A stretch of 64,000 nt of DNA, taken from contig VNKQ01000003.1 of NCBI GenBank assembly GCA_016508695.1, positions 1,984,001 through 2,048,000 on the forward strand. The letters are read 5' to 3'. The stretch is from Hyphodiscus hymeniophilus (taxonomy: Eukaryota > Ascomycota > Leotiomycetes > Helotiales > Hyphodiscaceae). Under the pieces are notes generated by a model. The model was not told the origin of the DNA and did no database searches. It saw nothing but the letters and a program-made list of their open reading frames with translations. Below, piece after piece: positions 1-12,145 of the stretch. Numbering within the stretch: position 1 is the first letter of the stretch; each line of letters starts with the position of its first letter. The translations under genes and the position numbers were made by a program.

Positions 1-1708
1 GCAGCTCTTTATCTTTGGCTGCGTCCTGCCAGTTTGGGGCTTGTGAGGGTGTGGTTTGGAGGGAGGAGCTATCGAGGGTGGGTTCTAATTCGTAGGTTTC
101 GCGAGCAGAGGCGAACGAACCTACCGAGGAGACGCTGCTGATTGATGACACTGACTCCCGACGGGTGGGTGTTCCCCTGCTGGATATGTGCCCTGGAAGA
201 TTGTCTATTATCACATGGGGTGTGTGTGCTGCTATCATGGCGCCTGCTGCTCCTACAGCCCCAGCGACCATGCCGTAGTATCCACTGGAGTTTGCTGTGG
301 CCGTTTCCGAGTTAGCGGTTTCCGAGGAGGCTCCCGTGACTGATTGCTCCTCCTCCAGCCCAGCCAGATGGCCATTTGTCTGGTAGTTGTGCAAATCATG
401 TTCATGATTGTGGGTGTGCTTCTGTGCTTCTGCCTTCTCATCCTGATCATCCCCAGCCAATGTTTGAGCATCGTCGTCGAAGTCCTCGAGCTCCTTCGCA
501 CATGCCCAATTCAGGAATTTGCTCGCATCTGAGACAATTCCGCCCGGTGTTCCTCGTTCAACCATGAATCGCGGCACGCTTCCTCCAGGGTCACTACGTG
601 TGATCATTATCCATTCTACAGGGTTGGTTTCGCAGTCGTCGTCTGCGTTAAGATCCATTCCTTCGCCGCTGACTCTTGATTCGTCGAAGGAGATCGTCTT
701 CCCTCTGGCCCTACCCTCACTCTGCGGTTCTGTATTAATAGCCCCTGATCTGTCCGGAGAGCCGTTGTCACTTCCTAGTGACGAATGTTGGGCCGCATTT
801 CTTAGTACAGCTTCTTTCCCTAATGTAGTGGATCGACTCCTTGTATGGTTCGGAAGATTAGTAGTAGATGACGATTTCTTGCGAGGTTGTATTCTGGGAA
901 TTTCTCTGATAAATTCAACAGATTCATATTGTCCTCGTATATAACCGTCCCGTGGCGCTGTATCTGGATGTATACAAGGCTTCGAAATGACCATAAAATG
1001 TCGCGGTACTTTGGTTTGACCGCCGGATTGGTCTGAGAGGGCTTGATCGGAGGTTAGGAACATGGTCACGAAATCTCGAGGTGTGGTCGGGCCTGGGAAT
1101 TGTGCTGACAATAGATACACTACCCAATATCAGTTTCAACGTCGAAATTGGAGATTGCGAGGATTACCTTCCAACTTTCCAACTCCGTCAACATTCTTGA
1201 ACTCCACTCTCCTCTCCCCCCCAATGCCTCTTATATTTCCCTCTCCAGGCCCACCCTGAACCTTCATCGTCTCCGGAAACTCCTTTTCCAACCCCTTCTT
1301 CCATTTTGTAAATCCCAGGCCCTCGTGAACGCTCCTCCTCGCAAACCAGGCACCCTTGCCATCCTTTGCTCCCAATTTATACACGTTCATCCCAAGCGGA
1401 TTATCCCTCGGGTTCAGCTTCACCGGCTTCCATTCCTTCTGCAGTGCTTCGACATCGGATGGAGGAGGGGAAGTCCTCGCAGATGAGATTGAGATCTCTG
1501 AAGCAGAAGACGCTATTGAGGTTGTGGTATCTGCGCGCGAACGGCCTTCTGAGACCACATTATCGGAGGGTGCTGGAATCGGTACGGAATCGACTATCAA
1601 TTGTCCATTGCTGAAGGCATTTGCAAGAAAGGGCTTGAGGTCGTCGAGGGGCGTTTCGGAGAACTCGGCGGGTCCTAGAGTTTTGAGCGCATCGTGGAGA
1701 GCTGCCAT
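1..1708 (-). CDS. DUF3074 / START-like lipid-binding protein, 3' end cut by window edge
   Basis: Two exons are visible: 1168-1708 and 1104 down to the window edge. They are joined across a 63-nt intron with donor GTAATC and acceptor GTCAG, and the frame closes as LEG|A. Exon 1 gives a Met-Ala start at 1708 and a Ser-rich stretch around residues 50-80. Exon 2 reads RDFVTMFLTSD, RHFMVISKP, GYIRGQYESVEFIRE and VPRFMVERGTPGGIV, which is the layout of fungal START-like DUF3074 proteins, ending in the lipid-cavity segment. After that the tail is low-complexity and His/Glu-rich, and runs off position 1 with no stop seen. Family members are thought to bind lipids, but the ligand is unknown. The family call is from memory of motif layout, so lipid binding here is inference. 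Confidence 0.8.
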
Positions 1709-2845
1709 TGTACTGCGCTGACTACTTGTCTGAGTAACAACTCTTCAGAAGCAGAGCGCAGGACCTCCAAAGCAATTGGCTCAAGGCATATGTATCCCAG
1801 TCAGTCCGAGGTTTCGTGGGGATTTGTAAACAGAAAAGTCCAGAATTAGATTGCGGTGTAGCCGCAAGGGTGCTTGCTGTTCAATCGGATACGGGCGCAT
1901 GTACGACGGCGAGAGGTGAAAGCAGATTCGGATATAGAAGCGCTTTTCTACAGGGTCTATCAAAGATGTACTATTGAGTGTATAGCAGTGCTGGTCGCGG
2001 TAGTGTATATTTGATCTCCATCATCAACGTCCTTCGGGCAAGCCGGTGTTGTGGCTGGTGAATCACCAATCTGGTCAGAGGTGGTTTGAGTGACGTCGAG
2101 GATGATCAAATCTGGAGAAAGGCCGAAGCCCTTTCAGGCTCATCCGTTTCCACGCATTGTGACAACTGAAGCGTTTGATCAAAATGACCGATTAATGTGC
2201 ACTTTACTTGGACATTTTATCTCCGCTACACAAGTCACATTAATTATATGGGAGACTGTTCTAATTGTGGCGAGAGAATGTCTGTGTTTGATGGTCCCAA
2301 GATGCCCAAGGGCGGCTGTTACGCCAAGCACGAACGAGTAGGCTAAAACCACACTTTTTGTGGCCAGGCGGCACCTATTCTTTTTCTTTTTCTTTCTCTC
2401 TCTTTTCTTGTCGAATGTTTCATCCCATATATTGCAGAGTTCTCTCGCCTCGACCTCAATGCACTCGGGCCACGGCATTCCCATGGTGTGTCTTGCGAAG
2501 GGTCCGAAGTCACTGCAGTAATTATCTGTGTTTATATTATTCCAAGTGGAAGTTCTACTTCAGATTTGCTTCGGAAGCGATCTGTATCTCTAATCTATTA
2601 CTTGCCAATCCGCCTGATACTCTTACCGTTCTTTGATTTGATGCACATTGAAAGCTATCTGGGGACGTTCAGAAGTTTGACGTTCAGACCGGAAGTATTG
2701 GGTTTGCTGTTTCAGTTCGGAATATAATCCAGTCCAAATCCTAACCAAAAGGCGAAGAATAGAATATAACCTTAAATATCTCCAGACGGAAAATTGTTTT
2801 GACTACAAGAGAAAATTTCAGTCCAATTCGACAAATCAAGCCGAT
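1709..2845. other. Intergenic region, nothing recognised
   Basis: This divergent spacer lies between the DUF3074 gene (minus) and the F-box-like gene (plus). Only short open frames without family resemblance occur. A pyrimidine-rich TTTTTCTTT tract lies at about 2380-2410. I see no RNA gene or repeat. Confidence 0.6.
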
Positions 2846-3739
2846 ATGCCGCTCTATGTGATCTTGCCGCCACTTCACGATAGGAAACCTCCGTGCGCAG
2901 TCGCCGCACCACTCAATCTTCGAAGTACTGTCATGAGTCAGATAGGGGATATTCAAGAAATCCTCAACCCTGAGGAAACTCAGCCTAGACTTTTCACACT
3001 TCCCTTGGAAGTCAGGCAGATCATCTATGAGGACCTCATTCCTGGGAGACGAACGGTAAACATAGCGCGGGAAGGCGAGCAGGAACAAATCGACAATTTT
3101 CGGGCCTTATCACAAACCTGTTCGCAGATATATGAGGAATTAAAGGTTTGGTTCAGGATCCCACGGATCAAGAAAAGGCTTGCCACGACAGCCAGGTGGG
3201 GTTTGATCGATCCAGAAGTCACTACCTTCCTGATCGATGTTGATGAAAATTCTTGCCAACACGACGACATTTACGGGTCATTCTTCTGGCAACAGACGTG
3301 GGAGATACTCCAGCAAAGTTCCGACGCCGAGTTCATGCAGAACGTCCTCCTGCGCTTGAGAACACAGGAAGTCTTAACATCTCCATATATATGGAGCTTA
3401 TCGAATGCCAGAGCAGTCAGAAGAGTATGGGATCTACCACACCTACGGAATCTTGATATCCTTATTAAGGACTTTGGGTTAAATTGGGGCTTCAGTCAAG
3501 AGTGGTTTCGCGAGGTTGTTAAGGGTCGGAAGGATGTGTATGTGATACCTGTAGGAGATTCATGTACCGCCTATATGGAAGAATACTTGGACCGGCACTG
3601 GAGTCCCAAAGGTTCAGTGCCGCCCAAGCTGGTCGTCAGAATATGGGACCATCGCACATCGCTGGGCTATTCGGAAGTAAACGAGTTGTTGGTATCGTAT
3701 AATGACAAAGTGGATGATGTTGGTGAAGAAGGCATATGA
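2846..3739 (+). CDS. F-box-like fungal protein (uncharacterised)
   Basis: Single-exon frame of 297 codons from ATG 2846. An in-frame ATG at 2933 (MSQIGDIQEI) may be the true start, because the first 29 residues look unlike the rest. The motif LFTLPLEVRQIIYEDLI, about 50 residues in, is the F-box-like helix pair (L-P-x-E-[VI]-R-x-x-[IV]-[WY]) at the head of many expanded fungal families. It is followed by LSQTCSQIYEE, also usual there. The rest has no catalytic signature. F-box proteins recruit substrates to SCF ubiquitin ligases, but many of these short fungal relatives have no shown function. Ligase-adaptor activity is therefore inference. Confidence 0.65.
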   Translation: MPLYVILPPLHDRKPPCAVAAPLNLRSTVMSQIGDIQEILNPEETQPRLFTLPLEVRQIIYEDLIPGRRTVNIAREGEQEQIDNFRALSQTCSQIYEELKVWFRIPRIKKRLATTARWGLIDPEVTTFLIDVDENSCQHDDIYGSFFWQQTWEILQQSSDAEFMQNVLLRLRTQEVLTSPYIWSLSNARAVRRVWDLPHLRNLDILIKDFGLNWGFSQEWFREVVKGRKDVYVIPVGDSCTAYMEEYLDRHWSPKGSVPPKLVVRIWDHRTSLGYSEVNELLVSYNDKVDDVGEEGI

Positions 3740-4037
3740 AAGAGGAGAAGAGAGAGCGGTCGATCGATGAAGCAAGGCGATGGAGACCATCCTGTATGAT
3801 AGCATAAGTTGGCAGACGTAAGGAATATTAGGCGGATTTTGACTTTTGATTGTCTTCCTCGATAGCCAAGCTCTGCCACCCACTTTCACGAATAGAAGAT
3901 GATCAATACAGTCCAAACAGGTCTCTCGAAATAACTTTTTGCACGACGATATGAATGGAACTGTAGTCGACAATGCTCATTAGGCTCAAAACTACGCTGA
4001 GCCCCGGGGGCTTCTTCTGTCAAGAAAGCTTCTCCAC

Positions 4038-5229
4038 TCAAGCACCAAAACACTTGTCGTACCCCGTTAGTGTGAACCTATACCGCACATCATTATTATG
4101 CAGCCTCGTCAACGCAGTCTTCAACCCCTCAGCACTAATCTCAACCTCCTCAACCCAACTATCCACTCCCTTCTCAACAGCCAACTTAAGCATAGCAAGC
4201 ACCTCCTTCCTGCTCCCCAAATGACTTGCCCCAATCAAACACCCGTTAGTCATGAAAGTCTGCGTCTTGACTTCCTGCCCACTCCCTTCCGGCAATCCCA
4301 CGCTAACCCACTTTCCATGCACATCCAAGAGACTCAAATACTTCTCCAAATCAAACCCATCTGAGCCACTCGCTGTGTTGATAATGAGATCGAACGTCAT
4401 GATATGGGGCTCGTTCCAATCTTTGTCTGCAGTGGCGATGAAGCCATCCGCACCCATCTTCTTGGCATCGGCTTCTTTGGAGTGTGTTCGTGAAATAGCC
4501 CAGGTCTCTGCTCCGAGTGCTTTGGCGAACAGGAGCCCGAAATGGCCTATCCCGCCCATGCCAACAATTCCGACTTTCTTGCCAGGCCCGCACCCATTAC
4601 GGACTAGAGGACTATATGCCGTGAGGCCTGCACAGAGCATAGGTGCGGCTTTTTCGCTCGAAAGTCCGTCCGGGATTGGGAAAACCCTAGATGGAAGAAG
4701 TCAGCATCCCTCATTTCGCTTCGGCTACCAAGCGATTCCGCCTACCAGTGCTCATGGGTGCGGACGTGCGAGGAATATCCACCCTGGGACACAATTCCTG
4801 TTTCTGGCCATACCGCGCCATAGGTATCCAGTTGATGGCGGCAGTACGTCTCATTGTCCGCCTTGCATTGGCGGCACTGGAGGCAGGAATACGACTGAGC
4901 TCCTACTCCGACCCTCTCGCCGGGCTTGATGAGGGTGACTTTCGGTCCAACGCGAAGAGCCGTTCCGACAATTTCTATTTCTCGTCAACATCTTTGTTAC
5001 TTCCCCTGGATATTGAGGACTTACCATGACCAACGCAGAGGGGGAAGTGCTGCTCTCCCCAGCCTCCGGAAATCGTATGCAAATCACTGGCACAAATTCC
5101 ACAAGCCAAAATCTTGATATCAACATCAAAGTCACCAAACGGCTTCGGTTTGAGATCATTGAGATGAAACTCAGTCCAATTCTTAGGATCTTCAATTTGA
5201 AAACCCTTGAATGAGTCTGGATACACCAT
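4038..5229 (-). CDS. Zinc-dependent NADP(H) alcohol dehydrogenase, cinnamyl-alcohol (ADH6/7) type
   Basis: Three exons (5025-5229, 4746-4974, 4038-4686) give 360 residues, the usual length for yeast Adh6-type enzymes. Junctions rebuild conserved motifs: VGH|EIVG, with the zinc-ligand pair GHE, and HW|VFPIP. The catalytic-zinc Cys lies in ACGICASDLH. Structural zinc ligands are the four Cys of CLQCRQCKADNETYC. The Rossmann turn is VGMGGIGHFG. The enzyme reduces aromatic and aliphatic aldehydes with NADPH in the cytosol, so detoxification of plant-derived aldehydes is plausible. ATG 5229 was chosen because the longer frame to 5241 begins with TTG. No neighbour shares a pathway. Confidence 0.9.
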
Positions 5230-5814
5230 TTTGACTTGCAATAAACGTGAAATAAATCGATCAATAAGTAAGGTTCACTCAGAACAAAAATATTTGGGAG
5301 GAAGTGAAGAGGCACAGGAAAGGAAAGGACAGGACGAGAGAAAGCTTAAGAAGAGGAGAATTTTCTCCCGCGATCTTATCATTGAGACGCATTCCCAAAT
5401 TGGCGGATCCATAGGACCCCCACTCTCCGTGCGGGGTCTGTTGGAGTTGAGTATCGGATGTATCAATCCCCAAAAGGGGCCTGGTGGGGCCATTTATCCG
5501 TGTGCCTGGTGAGATCCTCCCGTTGCGTCGCCGGATTTTCCACCATACACAACCTCCACAATTTCTCCAAAACACACGGACCAGCATCTGCTTTGGGTAT
5601 TTTTCGCCGAACATCTAGGGTTCAAACTTCACGGCCAGGTCTGCGTATTTCGTTTTTGCTCAAACAAGAAGCATTAAACTGCATTCATAATACCCCCCAT
5701 AAGACTCTTTATCTCATGCCCAGCCATACAACTCCATACCCCCCTAAGCCCAAAGGTATCGCAGAGAATGGATGATCGATCTATCATACAATATCAAGTA
5801 CAATGCTTAGCGCC
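5230..5814. other. Intergenic region, nothing recognised
   Basis: This spacer is upstream of the alcohol dehydrogenase and downstream of the PHD-finger gene, both on the minus strand, so it holds the dehydrogenase promoter and the terminator of the other gene. A purine-rich tract (5295-5360) would form a pyrimidine-rich leader on the minus strand. No gene seen. Confidence 0.5.
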
Positions 5815-8800
5815 TTACCATCTGTTTGGTCTCGCTCGTTTCTTCGTCTTCGCCTTCTTCGCTTTCGAAGGGCCAGCAGTCGCAACAACTTCAGTGGCTT
5901 GTGTAAGTGCCTCGTTGACATCGCCCCCCAAAACCTTCAATTCTTCATCATCCATGTCGCTCAAATCTTCGCTCAGATTCGAGGAGTTTGGATCTACGAT
6001 GCTTGTGCCTTCCGGTTGAAATTCTTTCAGATACCATAACACACCTCCAGCATTCAGGGCGGCGTTATCAGGGGCTTGGCCACCGTTGGAAATCGGGGGT
6101 GTCGGTGGATCAGGCTGCTGACTTTCTGCCACTGTGTCGTAGCCACTACTGTCAGGAGGCGAAATGGTATTTTTTACACCGTTTTTGAGACCCTTGGAGG
6201 GCGAAATATTGCCGTTTACTTCCGTAAGCGGTTCTGCAACGATGGTATCTTCGGCAACCTCCAAGACTGCAGCAGTCACGACGGTAACAGTGTCCTCCTC
6301 ATCGAGCTCATGCGGTGCATCTTCATCATGCATCTCAATATCTTGGTCTTGTCTTTCGTTTGTGTCGTTAAGCTCGGTGTCGTTGTACTGTTCAATCTCA
6401 TCTTCTCCATTGGTGGCTTCCACACCATTCTCCTTTGAATCGCTTGAATCTGCCATCTCAACATCACCCTCTGCATACCCAAGTGACACTGCTTCTCCCA
6501 TTGACATAGAAACAGAATCTCGTCGTGACTGGAGACTGGTTTCCATCAATTCATCCAGCTCTCTTAGAGAGTATTCGGCAGTTTTGTTGCCGATTTCGGC
6601 TTCTGCTCGGATAGCTGCTTCGAGCTGTGGTTGTGCCGCCTTGAGAATTCTCTTGCCCAATGTTTTACGAGCTTTCATGTCGGTAGCTTGCTTCTTTGGT
6701 GAAGGAACGTTTATGGGTTCCTTTGGCGCGTAGTTCGGTGGAGGGTCATTGATGATTCCAGAATTGATCACTGAACCTAGATCATGGGCAAAAGGTAGGG
6801 TCGTGGCGTAGAAGCGTCTATCGACATTTGCACGGAGCTGGTTGAGACCTCCATGAAAGACGTTCTTTGAGTCAAGGCTGGTGAACGTTAGTGTTGCCTT
6901 CGGGAATTGAATAAAACTTACACCAACGCTTTATCTACAATCGGTGGGAACAACTTTGCGACCGGGAAATAAACCGAATCCACCACGTCGTATTCGAGTT
7001 CAACGGCTGCTAATTTGTCCCCCTCGCGTTTTACGACATCATCAGAGAGTGACTTCAATCGCTCTAAGTCTTGGATCAGGGTTTGCGCGAATTCGATTCT
7101 TCTTGCAAGTCTTGGTCTGCCGGCGTGACCCATACCAGAAAAGTTTCTGCGCGTGATCTCCATCGAAGAGAAAGTCTCCATTTGCAACTGCAACCTCTTG
7201 AGGAGGGCGGCACCCCTCCGCGCTTCCCGTTTGAGAGTCCAGTATCTGCACGCATCTGCGGCGTATTCCTTCCTTTTCCGGATGTTAAAGCGTCCTAACG
7301 AGCTTTCAATGGAACTGTAGATGACTTGAGGGATGACGGGCGCGCCGGAAGGTAGTTTCCAGATAGCTTTTTGCGGTTGAATGCCTTTCTTCTTGCTATC
7401 ACCAAGGGTTAGGGCTACCTTCGCACCTGTAAGCTGCGACTCATCTGGTTGATGTTCCGTGACTGCATGTCGGTGGGTGGCTGCCATAGCTAATGCGGAA
7501 GCTTGGCTGTCTGCCCATAACCGGCCACGCATGTTCTTTCGGTAGAATATCCTTGCTTCCCTAGTCGCACGAGCCACATCGTTCTCCTTGGTGTAATCTG
7601 AGGGGCAGTGCTTATCACAGAAAGCCTTCAAGACGGTCGTTCCATCAAGTACAGCGAGCGTGCCGTGGCTGTTCTTCATCTTTAGGAAAAGGCGGGCCCT
7701 CCTGGCGCATGTAACGTGAAACGCTTGGTAGCATGCCTTGTTACCGCATTGGATGCATGCACCCATTCGCTGATTGCAGAGATAACAAGTCAATTTCCAT
7801 CTTGTCTTTGGCACCTTCTCAACATCCATCACTGGTTCCATAAATGTGTGATTTCCCAAAGACACTTCCGGAATCCACATTGCACAGAGCAGATGAGCCC
7901 ATTTCGAGGCATTTGTCTGCTTGAATGCTCCATCTGTATTTGGGCAGAAGATGCAAGTCTATAAACGATCAGCTTGAGATTTCACATGTGGCGGACGACT
8001 AAGCTAACCGGGATTCCACGACCTATCAGTTGACACTTGCGACATAGCCATTGGCCTTCAGGAATGAAAGGGACACCGTAACATTCTTGATGTACAGCTA
8101 GATCGCAACCATCGCAGAAGACGATAGCATTAGTGTTTTCGCAGTCGCCATCATCACAAATAGCACATTTGCTATCTTGCTCCTCCCCCACTTGAGGCTC
8201 TCCGTTGACAGCTGCAGCGGAGCTAGATCTAGGTCGATGCGTTTGGGGTGGTTTGGGGTTTGGCTTCGGTATACGCTTCTCCAGTGCGTGCCATTCTTTT
8301 TCGATTTTGGTGATGGTTATTTCGAAAACTTCACGTGTGATACTTTCCAAAATCCCAGTTCTCCTCTCCGCGTTGTACTGTTGCAGCCATTTATCGTCTT
8401 GCTCATCCATGTCATACTCAACACGACCAACACCACCACTTCCGATTGCCACGATGGATTCGCCATCACTCTTGAAGCCAGGGCCAAGGTCGAGGTCCTC
8501 GTCCAAATTTGCATCGGATACTTTAATGAGCCTAGGCTCTGGTCGAATATACATATCGCTCTCTTGATAACCAACGTTGGCCATTGCTTTGTCAACATAT
8601 CGTACCAAGCCAAGAGCCTTATCATCGAATCGGGCAAGGGTGTCAGTTTTCCGATACGAGGGTTGGGGTAATGTCAGTTTCTCCTTGGCATTTGTGTTCT
8701 GAACGATGGGCGTAATGACTTTGGGAGCTTTCGGGGTAACGATATTAAGACCCCTGCCAAGTTTCGCCGCTCTTGCGGCAAAGAAAGCGACTGGATCTTT

Positions 8801-9526
8801 TGGTGGCCGGCCAGGTCTCCTCTTGCCTCCACCGGGCGTTCCTGGAATACTCACATTCACCACGGATTCACCGTTCAAGGATGCCGCAGGCGTGATGATT
8901 CCTTCGCTCTTAGTCTTTGAATTTTCTGTTCCATTTGGTGTGAATCCACCATTTGTGGCATTAAAGGAGTCTTCGGCAGACATCGTTGCGGCGACAGGCG
9001 TGACGGGTCTAGATTTGATACCTTCAATATCGTCCGAGCTGAAAGCACGAAGAGAAGCCTCGATATCCATATCTGGGTGAAATTCTTCCCACGCTCGTTC
9101 TTCCCGTGGTTTATATCCATCACTCTGCACAACGGCAGCGGCCTGGGCCGCAGATTGAAATCGCATCGTAGGTTGTTGCGACCGCGGTAGCACAGTCCGA
9201 GTGCGCGAACTCCTATCTCTCCTGTTATAGACAACCGGTATCACACCATTCGCGGCGTTGTGTCGTCCAATGCGCCCTTTGTCACCAATGTAGTTGTATC
9301 CTCCTGGCCCGGTTCCACCAACAGGAACCTCTGTGCCGTCGTCGTCTACGTAACGTCCCCCACCGCCTGGGCCACCCGGTATGTATTTTCGCTTCTTGTT
9401 TGGAGGCTCGGAAGTCGTGTTCGAGGGGCTAGTCTTCTCAAATCCAAGAGCTCCAGCTGATTTGGGGCGAACAGATCTTATCCTGGTAGAGGCAGCGCGA
9501 CGTGGTGTCGATGGACTTGGCACCAT
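5815..9526 (-). CDS. nto1: Nto1-like PHD-finger subunit of a histone acetyltransferase complex (BRPF/Jade type)
   Basis: Three exons (8009-9526, 6922-7958, 5815-6877) encode 1205 residues. The order is: disordered Arg/Ser N-terminus with an AT-hook-like GRPPK; an enhancer-of-polycomb-like segment at about 375-435 (YDMDEQDDKWLQQYN, FEITITKIEKEWHALE); PHD finger at about 455-503 (CAIC..C..C.GC...H.EC...WLCRKC); a Cys/His extended PHD at about 507-625 (CIFCP, WAHLLCAMW, CYLCNQ, FHVTCAR, FCDKHC). Further on, RRFYATTLPFAHDL resembles the degenerate bromodomain-like part of fungal homologues. The tail is acidic then Lys-rich. In yeast, Nto1 belongs to NuA3 and couples histone methyl reading to H3 acetylation. 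The exon junctions fall in the middle of conserved sequence, which supports the model. Nuclear. Confidence 0.92.
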
Positions 9527-10814
9527 GGTGTCACCAGATTCGCCTTTGTGCCTTTGAGGTACAGTCGAGGATTCGAAGTGAATTCAGCGCGTCGGGATGA
9601 AATCGAACGCGGAGGCTCGAGTGGGTCGTCGCATCGGGAGATTGTGATGAAACTTTTGAGGAACTGCGCTGATGGTATCAGAGCCAGTAGATTTGCTTCT
9701 TTGGAGACAAGAAGACGTGTAGAGAGGCGTTGTTGTAAGGCAGATACGAATCAAACGCAGTTGTGTCTCATGGGAGGTAGTTGGTGATGTCGCTAGATCA
9801 TCACGTGTTATTCTATCGGCTTTAGATCTGGTGGATCAGGTGGATTGAGAGTTCCGTATTATGTCAGCGACTGCTCCTGTGGAGAACTTCAATGAAAGTT
9901 ACCCAAAATCCGGGGTTTAGAGATGAGACGAACCATTTTAAGAGTACCCCAGAGCATTCTTCTCAAGTGGAGTAGTCTCCTCACCTCATTTTGTAGTTTT
10001 TTGATTGCTTCACAAGATCGTATTCACTCGGAAGATTTGAAGATGTAAATAGTCAAAGTCATAGTTCTTTTGTGACGTGTAAGAAGTTCCTTCTCGGACC
10101 TGGGAGGTCGCATTTATTACGGCTGTTCGCGTTTATCTGGAGCTTGGAGATCTATTCCTCCCAAGCAGTCAATCCTCTAACCTCAGTATTCGGATTATTG
10201 GACGAACATTTAACGATCAATTTGAAGGGAATAAGCACTTCTCTGAGATTGATTCTCAAAGCCCAAACTTTTCAAATATCTTGATACAATTCTCCTAGCT
10301 ACCGACGGTATATGAAGTCAAAATTGGTCAGATTACAAATTCTCACCCCCGTGTCAGCCGAAGCTTGGTTTCGCCAATTATACGCCATGCGCCCAAGATC
10401 TAATCAGCGTATCGTATGTTCTAGTAATCATGAAGCTCGTCTTGAGATCCAGACATTGCGAGTTTTCTGCGATGCAGAAGTCCAATTACAATATGAGGCA
10501 CATATGGCGAACAAAACCTTTAAAATCTCCGTGCATCTACACTCTATTATTGTCTTTGAAGATTGGTGAATGGGGAGAGAATTGTGACTCCTTTGATCTT
10601 TTCTGCTGACTGATGGATCGTTTTGTTGATTTGTTCCATACAGAGCGAGAAATGATGCTTCATTCTCTTCTTATGGATAACCATAGATCTCCGGCAACAA
10701 ATTTTGGCAAGCACACACAGCCAAATCAAAATCGGAGCTTCGACCCGCAGTTGGACTTTCAAAACAAGCTGAGGATTTTTCATATATCAAAAAAGTAATC
10801 TGCTTCCACGACAC
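9527..10814. other. Intergenic region, nothing recognised
   Basis: About 1.3 kb between the PHD-finger gene start and the GST 3' end. Scattered open frames (for example 10312-10569) lack a family match, a plausible start context and introns. The sequence is AT-rich from 9950 on. I see no repeat or RNA gene. Confidence 0.55.
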
Positions 10815-11724
10815 TCATTTCTTCGCATCAGCAGCCATACCGCTCTGGACCCACGCCCTCGACTTCTCAGCATGCTCTTGCATCTTTACTGGGTCCTTCA
10901 AGAGGTCCTTAATTGCATGACGATCCGGGACGTGCCTACCTTTCTCGACTCCAGGTCTAGCCAGCATCCTATCATCCCAAGCCTTCAGTGCCGGGAACTC
11001 ATCAATATCGACACCAGCCCAACCTGCACTTGTGACCCAGCCCCAGTGAGCAATATCCGCAATCGTGCATTTGTTTCCGACGAGGTAACCCGAGGTAGAC
11101 TTCTGGAGTTGCTTGTCGAGGACGCCGTAGAGACGACGAGTTTCATTGGTATAGCGCTTGACCCCATATTCAATGTGCTCTGGGGCGTATCGCGAGAAGT
11201 GGTTGGCTTGCCCTTGCATTGGTCCAACGCCTGCATTGAGGAAGAACAGCTGGGCAAGGAATCAGCTTTGACACAGCCTGAACATGAGGACCATGGTTGT
11301 AGTCTTGTGGAGTCAATTCAACATACCCAATTATTCACCTCGTAATACTCCCTTGTGCCTTTGGGGTATGAGATCTTATGGTCTTTATCGTACTGATCAA
11401 CAAGGTATTGCTGGATGCTTCCGGACTCAAATAGGTTGATGGTCTTGCCATCTGTGAAAGTATCGGTCAAAGCCGGGATGCGTCCATTGGGATTGATCTC
11501 TAAGAACCATGGCTCCTTTTCTGAGTGACCAGAATGTCAGTAAACGTTACATCTGGAATTCAATTGACATCTCTATTATCCTCTCCAATTAACTTACGAG
11601 TGTTTTTGGAAATATCAATCTTCGTCACCTTGTATGGCAATCCAAGCTCTTCCAAGGTGATGGAGATCTTGATGCCATTGGGCGTTTGAGTGGTGTAAAG
11701 ATGGATATCTGGACGAGACGCCAT
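10815..11724 (-). CDS. Ure2-like glutathione S-transferase
   Basis: Exons 11598-11724, 11327-11520 and 10815-11249 give 251 residues. ATG 11724 (MASRPDIHLY) was preferred over upstream frame because the thioredoxin-fold N-terminus starts there, with TTQTPNGIKISITLEELGLPYKV typical of Ure2p-like GSTs. EPWFLEINPNGRIPALTD and FESGSIQQYL form the glutathione site, and the C-terminal helical domain carries LVGNKCTIADIAHWGWV. Junctions are NT|QKEPW and NNW|LFFLNAG. The protein should conjugate or reduce substrates with glutathione in the cytosol. Nothing supports a nitrogen-regulatory prion role: there is no Asn/Gln-rich extension. It is divergently transcribed from the branchpoint-binding protein gene, sharing 421 bp. 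Confidence 0.9.
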
Positions 11725-12145
11725 GTTGATATGGTTGGATAATTGTGAAAGTCGTTTGGTCATGAAGCGCAAGAATGCTTGCTTTTGAAGGTATATGTCA
11801 CAGGAGGGCATCATACCCCACCTCTACGTAGTGGAGATTCTTATAAATCAAAGTTCAGTTATCTAGTTATCTTCGACGTCCAAGTGCACACTAATCATTA
11901 CTGCAATTTCAAACTTTAGTAAGACATATTTGATGAAGATCAGAGTATACGAAGGAGTTTCTTGTGGCAACCCAGTGCAAGATTCGTAAATAAAAACTTC
12001 ACCCTTGTGACCTAAGGTAACGTGCTCAGTATCACGTGCGAATGAGTTAAAGCTAACGCAAATTAGACCTCTTTCCCGACTTTCTCAGAAACTGACTCGT
12101 TTCTTCCTCTTCATTTTCAACCTTACCAACAACCGAACTACCATC
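11725..12145. promoter_or_regulatory. Shared divergent promoter region (GST / branchpoint-binding protein)
   Basis: This 421-bp spacer is between two divergent starts. The 3' part (12060-12130) is CT-rich, as in many highly expressed fungal genes. No specific site could be named with confidence. Confidence 0.45.

Noticed and set aside
10072..10798. Several plus and minus short frames in the 10 kb spacer
   Set aside because: Lengths of 60-85 codons are expected by chance, and none has a family motif or introns.
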